In this document: positions 6,079 through 10,030 of the stretch, in pieces
How the letters are laid out: every line of letters starts with the position of its first letter
Numbering within the stretch: the stretch's first letter is position 1
NCBI GenBank assembly: GCA_029865195.1
Contig: JAOUHH010000080.1
Location: forward strand, 1-10,030
DNA from: Desulfobulbaceae bacterium
GTDB lineage: Bacteria; Desulfobacterota; Desulfobulbia; Desulfobulbales; UBA5123
Reading direction: 5' to 3'
Length of the DNA stretch: 10,030 nt
Translations under genes and position numbers: made by a program
The notes under the pieces: model-generated
What the model was told of the DNA's origin: nothing
Seen by the model: the letters and a program-made list of their open reading frames with translations, nothing else
Database searches by the model: none

Positions 6079-7278
6079 ATGCGCATCAACGACTTCATCC
6101 TGCTCACCACCGGCGCGGTCCGCACCCAGCGTTTGCGAAGCCTGCTCACCGCCCTCGGCATCGGGGTCGGCATCGCGGCGGTGGTGCTGCTCACCTCGGT
6201 GGGCGAAGGGGTGCATCGCTTCGTCCTGGCGGAGTTCACCCAGTTCGGCACCAACCTGATCGGCATCACCCCCGGCCGCCAGACCACCCACGGCATCTCC
6301 GGGGCCATCATCAGCAACATCCGCCCAATGACCATCGAGGACGCCGCGGCGCTGGCGCGGCTGCCCGGCGTGATCGCCGCCGTGCCCTTCGTGCAGGGCA
6401 ACGCCGAGATCAAGGCTGCCCGCCGCAGCCGCCGCACCGCCGTCTTCGGCACCGGCCCGGCCGTGCCGCAGGTCTGGCAGATCCCGGTGACGATGGGCAG
6501 CTTCCTCCCCGATGACCCGCCCCGCACGGCACGCGCCTTCGCGGTCCTCGGCAGCAAGGTCCGAAAGGAACTCTTCGGCGGTGAAAACCCACTGGGGAAA
6601 CGAATCCGCATCGGTTCGGAACGGTACCGGGTCATCGGAGTCATGGCATCCAAGGGGCAGATGCTGGGCTTTGACCTGGACGACGCGGTCTATATCCCCA
6701 CCGCCAAGGCGCTGGCGATGTTCAACCGCGAAAGCCTGATGGAGATCGACCTGCTCTATGCCGCCGACGCAAACGGCGACGCGATCGCCAGCGAGGTGCG
6801 GACGCTGCTGACAAAACGTCATGGCGGCGAGGACTTTACCATCACCACCCAGGAACAGATGCTCGAGGTGCTGGGGTCGGTGCTGAACATCCTGACCATG
6901 GCCGTGGCGGCGCTGGGCTCCATCTCCCTTCTCGTCGGCGGGGTGGGGATTCTGACCATCATGAGCATCGCGGTCAACGAACGGACCGGCGAGATCGGCC
7001 TGCTGCGCGCCCTTGGCGCCGGCCGCCGCCAGATCCTCGCCCTTTTCCTGGGCGAGGCGGTGGTGCTGGCCGCCATCGGCGGCACCGGCGGCCTGATCCT
7101 GGGCGCCGGCGGGGCGTGGCTGCTGGAGATGCTGGTGCCGGCGCTGCCCACCCACACCTCCTGGGGCTATGTGCTGGCCGCCGAGCTCCTCGCCTGCTCG
7201 GTGGGACTTGTTGCCGGGGTTTTCCCGGCCCGCCGGGCATCGCTGCTGGAACCGGTGGAGGCATTGCGAAGCGAGTAG
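6079..7278 (+). CDS. MacB/FtsX-type ABC transporter permease (second of a tandem pair)
   Basis: A 399-residue paralogue of the preceding permease with the same plan: TM1 at about 21-42, a periplasmic core domain, then TM2 (about 272-298), TM3 (about 318-348) and TM4 (about 361-383). Shared signatures are FGTNLIGITPG after TM1, NPLG with YRVIG, a RHGGEDFTITTQ segment before TM2, the GEIGLLRALGAGRRQI coupling loop and the final PARRASLLEPVEAL. The ATG at 6079 is chosen because AAGGGG at 6067-6072, overlapping the stop of the first gene, lies 6 nt upstream. The frame is open back to 6004, but that stretch overlaps the first permease. With the first gene it probably forms a heterodimer that shares an ATPase encoded elsewhere. 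Its acidic and basic loops differ from the first copy, as expected for non-identical halves. Substrate unknown. Confidence 0.9.
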   Translation: MRINDFILLTTGAVRTQRLRSLLTALGIGVGIAAVVLLTSVGEGVHRFVLAEFTQFGTNLIGITPGRQTTHGISGAIISNIRPMTIEDAAALARLPGVIAAVPFVQGNAEIKAARRSRRTAVFGTGPAVPQVWQIPVTMGSFLPDDPPRTARAFAVLGSKVRKELFGGENPLGKRIRIGSERYRVIGVMASKGQMLGFDLDDAVYIPTAKALAMFNRESLMEIDLLYAADANGDAIASEVRTLLTKRHGGEDFTITTQEQMLEVLGSVLNILTMAVAALGSISLLVGGVGILTIMSIAVNERTGEIGLLRALGAGRRQILALFLGEAVVLAAIGGTGGLILGAGGAWLLEMLVPALPTHTSWGYVLAAELLACSVGLVAGVFPARRASLLEPVEALRSE

Positions 7279-7296
7279 GCGTTACACGATAACGAC

Positions 7297-7325
7297 TTGC
7301 TTTTATTAGCAATGCACGCTATAAC
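7297..7325 (+). promoter_or_regulatory. Sigma70-like promoter for comM with flanking inverted repeats
   Basis: TTGCTT (7297-7302) and TATAAC (7320-7325) are separated by 17 bp, with the -10 box matching five of six consensus bases. Transcription would start near 7332, about 50 nt before the comM ATG. Two short inverted repeats lie here: CGTTA/TAACG at 7280-7284 and 7290-7294, directly upstream of the -35 box, and TTGCT/AGCAA at 7297-7301 and 7308-7312, overlapping it. They could be operator sites or a weak terminator for the permease operon. The 101-bp gap is clearly A/T-richer than the coding DNA on both sides. Confidence 0.5.
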
Positions 7326-7379
7326 CCCACCAACACTAACCGCATCACCACCCACGACAGCCATCGAGGAAACTAAAAC

Positions 7380-8909
7380 ATGCTTGCAAAGGTCATCAGC
7401 AGCGCGGTTATCGGCGTCAACGGCCTGCTGATCGAGGTGGAAACCGACATCGCCTTCGGGCTGCCGACCTTCATGACCGTCGGCCTGCCGGAGGGGGCAG
7501 TGCGCGAAAGCAAGGACCGGGTCAAGGCGGCGATCAGAAACAGCGGGTATGATTTCCCAAACCGGCGCATCACCGTCAACCTGGCCCCGGCGGACGTGAA
7601 GAAGGCCGGCACCGGCTATGACCTGCCCATGGCCCTCGGCATTCTCGCCGCCTCCGACACCCTCCGCAGCGACAAGCTCGCCCGCTACGCCGCCATCGGC
7701 GAACTCTCCCTGGACGGCTCGGTGCGCCCCACCCAGGGCGTTTTGCCCATGGCGCTTGCCGTCCGTGACGCCGGGCTCGCGGGCCTCATCGTCCCCAAGG
7801 CTAATGGCGCCGAGGCGGCGGTGGTCAAAGGCATCGAGACGATCAGCGTCGAGACCCTGGCCCAGGCGGTGGAGTTTCTCGCCGGCAAACGGGAGATCGC
7901 CGCCACGATCATCGACATCGACCGGATCTTTGTCGACAACACCGTTCATGAGGTCGATTTCTCGGAGGTCAAGGGCCAGGAACATGTCAAGCGGGCGCTG
8001 GAAATCGCCGCCGCCGGCGGCCACAATGTATTGATGAAAGGCCCGCCCGGCTCCGGCAAGACCATGGTGGCGCGGAGATTGCCGACCATCCTCCCCGACC
8101 TCAGCTTCGAGGAGGCCCTCGAAACCACCAAGATATACAGCATCATCGGCCTGCTCCCCGAAAACTCCGGCCTGCTGACCATTCGCCCCTTCAAGGCCCC
8201 GCATCATACCATCTCCGACGCCGGCCTCATCGGCGGCGGCCAGATCCCAAGGCCCGGCGAGGTTTCACTGGCCCACAACGGCGTTCTCTTCCTCGACGAG
8301 TTGCCGGAATTCAAAAAGAATGTCCTGGAGGTGCTGCGCCAGCCCCTGGAAGACGGGACGGTGACCATCGCCCGCGCCGCCTCCTCCTTGAGCTTTCCGG
8401 CCCGGTTCATCATGGTTGCCGCCATGAACCCCTGCCCCTGCGGCTACCTCGGCGACCCGCAGCACGAGTGCCAATGCTCGCCGCTGCAGATCCGCCGCTA
8501 CGAGAACAAGATCTCCGGGCCGCTGCTGGACCGCATCGACATCCATATCGAGGTGCCGGCGGTGCCGGTACGCGACCTCTCCGCCCAGCGCGACGGGGAA
8601 CCGTCGGCCGCGATCAAGGCCAGGGTCAATCGGGCCAGGGCGATCCAGAAGGAACGCTATCACCGCCACCGACACATGCACTGCAACGGCCAGATGGGGG
8701 CGCGGGAGATCAAAAAACATTGCCCCCTCGACGCGGCATCCCTCGCCCTGCTCGAAAAGGCGGTGGAGCGGCTGGGCCTTTCCGCCCGCGCCTATCACCG
8801 CATCCTCAAGATCGGCCGCACCATCGCCGACCTCGACGGCAGCCAGGCCATCGGCACCGACCACATCGCCGAGGCAATTCAATACCGTCGCCTGGAACAA
8901 AAAACGTAA
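7380..8909 (+). CDS. comM: ComM/YifB family AAA+ ATPase (Mg-chelatase ChlI-like)
   Basis: A 509-residue protein, the normal full length for ComM/YifB. Haemophilus and Vibrio ComM is a hexameric helicase that promotes branch migration while imported DNA is integrated during natural transformation; many species that are not known to be competent also carry it. Domains in order: an N-terminal ChlI-like domain opening with the family sequence MLAKVISSAVIGVNG and containing GLPEGAVRESKDRVKAAI; the AAA+ core with Walker A GPPGSGKT at 221-228 (K227) and Walker B LFLDELPEF with D306 and E307; a four-cysteine cluster at C352, C354, C364 and C366, probably a zinc site; and the C-terminal ChlI domain with LSARAYHRILKIGRTIADL. 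The ATG at 7380 follows GAGGA (7366-7370) at 9 nt. It has its own upstream promoter and is probably transcribed apart from the permeases. No other competence gene is visible. Confidence 0.95.
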   Translation: MLAKVISSAVIGVNGLLIEVETDIAFGLPTFMTVGLPEGAVRESKDRVKAAIRNSGYDFPNRRITVNLAPADVKKAGTGYDLPMALGILAASDTLRSDKLARYAAIGELSLDGSVRPTQGVLPMALAVRDAGLAGLIVPKANGAEAAVVKGIETISVETLAQAVEFLAGKREIAATIIDIDRIFVDNTVHEVDFSEVKGQEHVKRALEIAAAGGHNVLMKGPPGSGKTMVARRLPTILPDLSFEEALETTKIYSIIGLLPENSGLLTIRPFKAPHHTISDAGLIGGGQIPRPGEVSLAHNGVLFLDELPEFKKNVLEVLRQPLEDGTVTIARAASSLSFPARFIMVAAMNPCPCGYLGDPQHECQCSPLQIRRYENKISGPLLDRIDIHIEVPAVPVRDLSAQRDGEPSAAIKARVNRARAIQKERYHRHRHMHCNGQMGAREIKKHCPLDAASLALLEKAVERLGLSARAYHRILKIGRTIADLDGSQAIGTDHIAEAIQYRRLEQKT

Positions 8910-8956
8910 AAATAATTCGAGCCAGGCTGCCCTCTTTTTGGGTATATCCTGTAAGC

Positions 8957-10030
8957 ATGAATCTCTCTTCGGCATCAACAAACCTTCGCGCCTCGGCCCG
9001 CCTCAAGTCGACCCGGCTGACCACGTTCATCCTGCTCTTTTCCATCGGCTGGACCATCGTCATTGGCGCCTCGCTGCGCTGGAACCACCTACAGGTGCAT
9101 GCCGCCATCCAGGATATCGCCCGCAATGTGGCCAAGGCGCACTTCGACAAGGACATCCTCTTCCGAAAATGGAATTCCCTGCACGGCGGCGTCTATGTCA
9201 CCCGCACGGAAAAGACCCCCTCGAATCCGTACCTGAAAACCGGCGTCATTCCCGAGCGCGACATCACCACCCCCTCCGGCCGCGTCCTGACCCTCATCAA
9301 TCCGGCCTACATGATCCGCCAGGTTTATGAACTGGCCCAGAGCGAAGGGCAGGTGGCCGCCCACATCACCAGTCTCACCCCCATCCGCATGGAGAACAAG
9401 CCGGATCCATGGGAAATCGAGGCATTGCAGTCCTTTCGGGACGGGGCAAAGGAAAAAAGCACCGTCACCCTGATCAACGGCCAGATGTATGTCCGGCTGA
9501 TGCGCCCCCTGATCACCGAGAAATCATGCCTGCAATGCCATGCCGCCCAGGGGCATAAAGCGGGGGACATCCGCGGCGGGATGAGCATCTCGATCCCCAT
9601 CGCGCCGCTCGAGGGCATCTCGGCTGACCAGATCCGCCTGTTGCGCATCACCCATTTCTTTTTCTGGATCGTCGGCCTGCTGACCATTCACCTCAGTTTC
9701 AACGCCCTGCACCGGCGGCTCATCGAACGCAAAAAAGTGGCCGAGGAACTGGAGCGCCAGAAGGAACACTTCCGCCTCTTTTACGAACAGGCACCCATCA
9801 GCTATCAGGCCCTGGATGCCGAAGGCCGCCTGCTCAACGTCAACGCCGCCTGGCTCGCCATGCTCGGCTACGACCGGCATGAGGCGGAAGGACGCCCCTT
9901 TCCTGATTTCATCTCCCCCGGCCAGGGCAACGTTTTCACCGAGAAATACGAACAACTCAAGAACACGGGAACCGGCAACTGCTACGTCGAACTCAGCCTG
10001 CGCACCAAGAACGGCGAGGAACGATTCACC
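8957..10030 (+). CDS. Membrane sensor with periplasmic c-heme DUF3365 domain and cytoplasmic PAS domain (cut by window edge)
   Basis: The frame is open from ATG 8957 to the window end, giving 358 residues without a stop. A basic start precedes TM1 at about 20-41. A periplasmic domain of about 190 residues follows, with DUF3365/Tll0287-like features: KWNSLHGGVYV, NPYL, RDITTPSGRVLTLINPAYM and RQVYELA. A CLQCH heme c attachment motif is at C191, C194 and H195. TM2 is at about 231-250, then a charged helix at 252-268 that may be a coiled coil, then a PAS domain from about residue 270 (YEQAPISYQALDAEGRLL, NAAWLAMLGYDRHEA). Such proteins sense redox state, gas or small ligands through the heme and signal to a histidine kinase or diguanylate cyclase module, which here lies beyond the right edge. 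No good Shine-Dalgarno sequence precedes the ATG; no in-frame ATG occurs in the 47-bp gap after comM. Confidence 0.87.
   Translation, partial: MNLSSASTNLRASARLKSTRLTTFILLFSIGWTIVIGASLRWNHLQVHAAIQDIARNVAKAHFDKDILFRKWNSLHGGVYVTRTEKTPSNPYLKTGVIPERDITTPSGRVLTLINPAYMIRQVYELAQSEGQVAAHITSLTPIRMENKPDPWEIEALQSFRDGAKEKSTVTLINGQMYVRLMRPLITEKSCLQCHAAQGHKAGDIRGGMSISIPIAPLEGISADQIRLLRITHFFFWIVGLLTIHLSFNALHRRLIERKKVAEELERQKEHFRLFYEQAPISYQALDAEGRLLNVNAAWLAMLGYDRHEAEGRPFPDFISPGQGNVFTEKYEQLKNTGTGNCYVELSLRTKNGEERFT

Noticed and set aside
4827..7155. Long minus-strand open frames opposite the permeases (4827-6653 and 5794-7155)
   Set aside because: Their translations are rich in H, Q, D and G without recognisable domains and lie opposite clear membrane proteins; they are antisense shadows in GC-rich DNA.
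8890..8940. GCCTGG/CCAGGC inverted repeat followed by a T run at the end of comM
   Set aside because: The stem is only 6 bp, the loop is about 26 nt, and eight bases separate it from the T run, so it is not a credible intrinsic terminator.
1..10030. Search for CRISPR arrays, tRNA or rRNA genes, insertion sequences and phage genes
   Set aside because: No regularly spaced repeats, cloverleaf-like segments, transposase motifs or terminal inverted repeats were seen by eye on either strand.

Overview
The window is a compact, GC-rich stretch of bacterial chromosome with strong G/C preference at third codon positions. Long, spurious open frames on the opposite strand result from this. The gene content fits an anaerobic or facultative member of the Desulfobacterota (former Deltaproteobacteria): a RecBCD-type RecC, a large SNF2 helicase, a small RRM protein, MacB-type permeases, ComM, and a periplasmic c-heme sensor of the DUF3365 (Tll0287-like) class. 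The taxon is inferred from gene types and composition, not from a marker gene. There is no rRNA, tRNA, transposon, phage gene or CRISPR array.

Layout. Positions 1-372 (minus strand) encode the N-terminus of RecC, which leaves the window at the left edge. A roughly 290-bp divergent intergenic region follows, with a good recC promoter at 430-458. Next on the plus strand is a 1189-residue SWIM/SNF2 helicase (665-4234). After a 219-bp gap comes a 92-residue RRM RNA-binding protein (4454-4732). Between the RRM stop and the next gene lies a folded RNA segment (4739-4785) followed by a perfect 12-bp intrinsic terminator (4791-4828). The terminator ends only 34 bp before a two-gene operon of paralogous MacB/FtsX-type permeases (4863-6068 and 6079-7278). 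A 101-bp gap carries a sigma70-like promoter for the ComM/YifB AAA+ protein (7380-8909). The last gene (8957 to the window end) encodes the N-terminal 358 residues of a membrane sensor with a periplasmic CxxCH domain and a cytoplasmic PAS domain.

How the genes relate. RecC and the SNF2 helicase are divergently arranged and both act on DNA. ComM is a branch-migration factor for transformation, so three of the seven genes touch DNA repair or recombination, but nothing shows that they form one system. The permease pair has no ATP-binding subunit or membrane-fusion protein beside it in the window. Its transcription seems to depend on passing the terminator, because there is no room for an ordinary promoter between the terminator and its start codon.

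The most interesting element is 4733-4862: a bulged 9-bp stem enclosing a hairpin, then a strong terminator, placed directly in front of the permeases. It could be a cis-regulatory RNA (attenuator or riboswitch-like), a small RNA, or just the structured 3' end of the RRM transcript. I could not match it to a known RNA family from memory.
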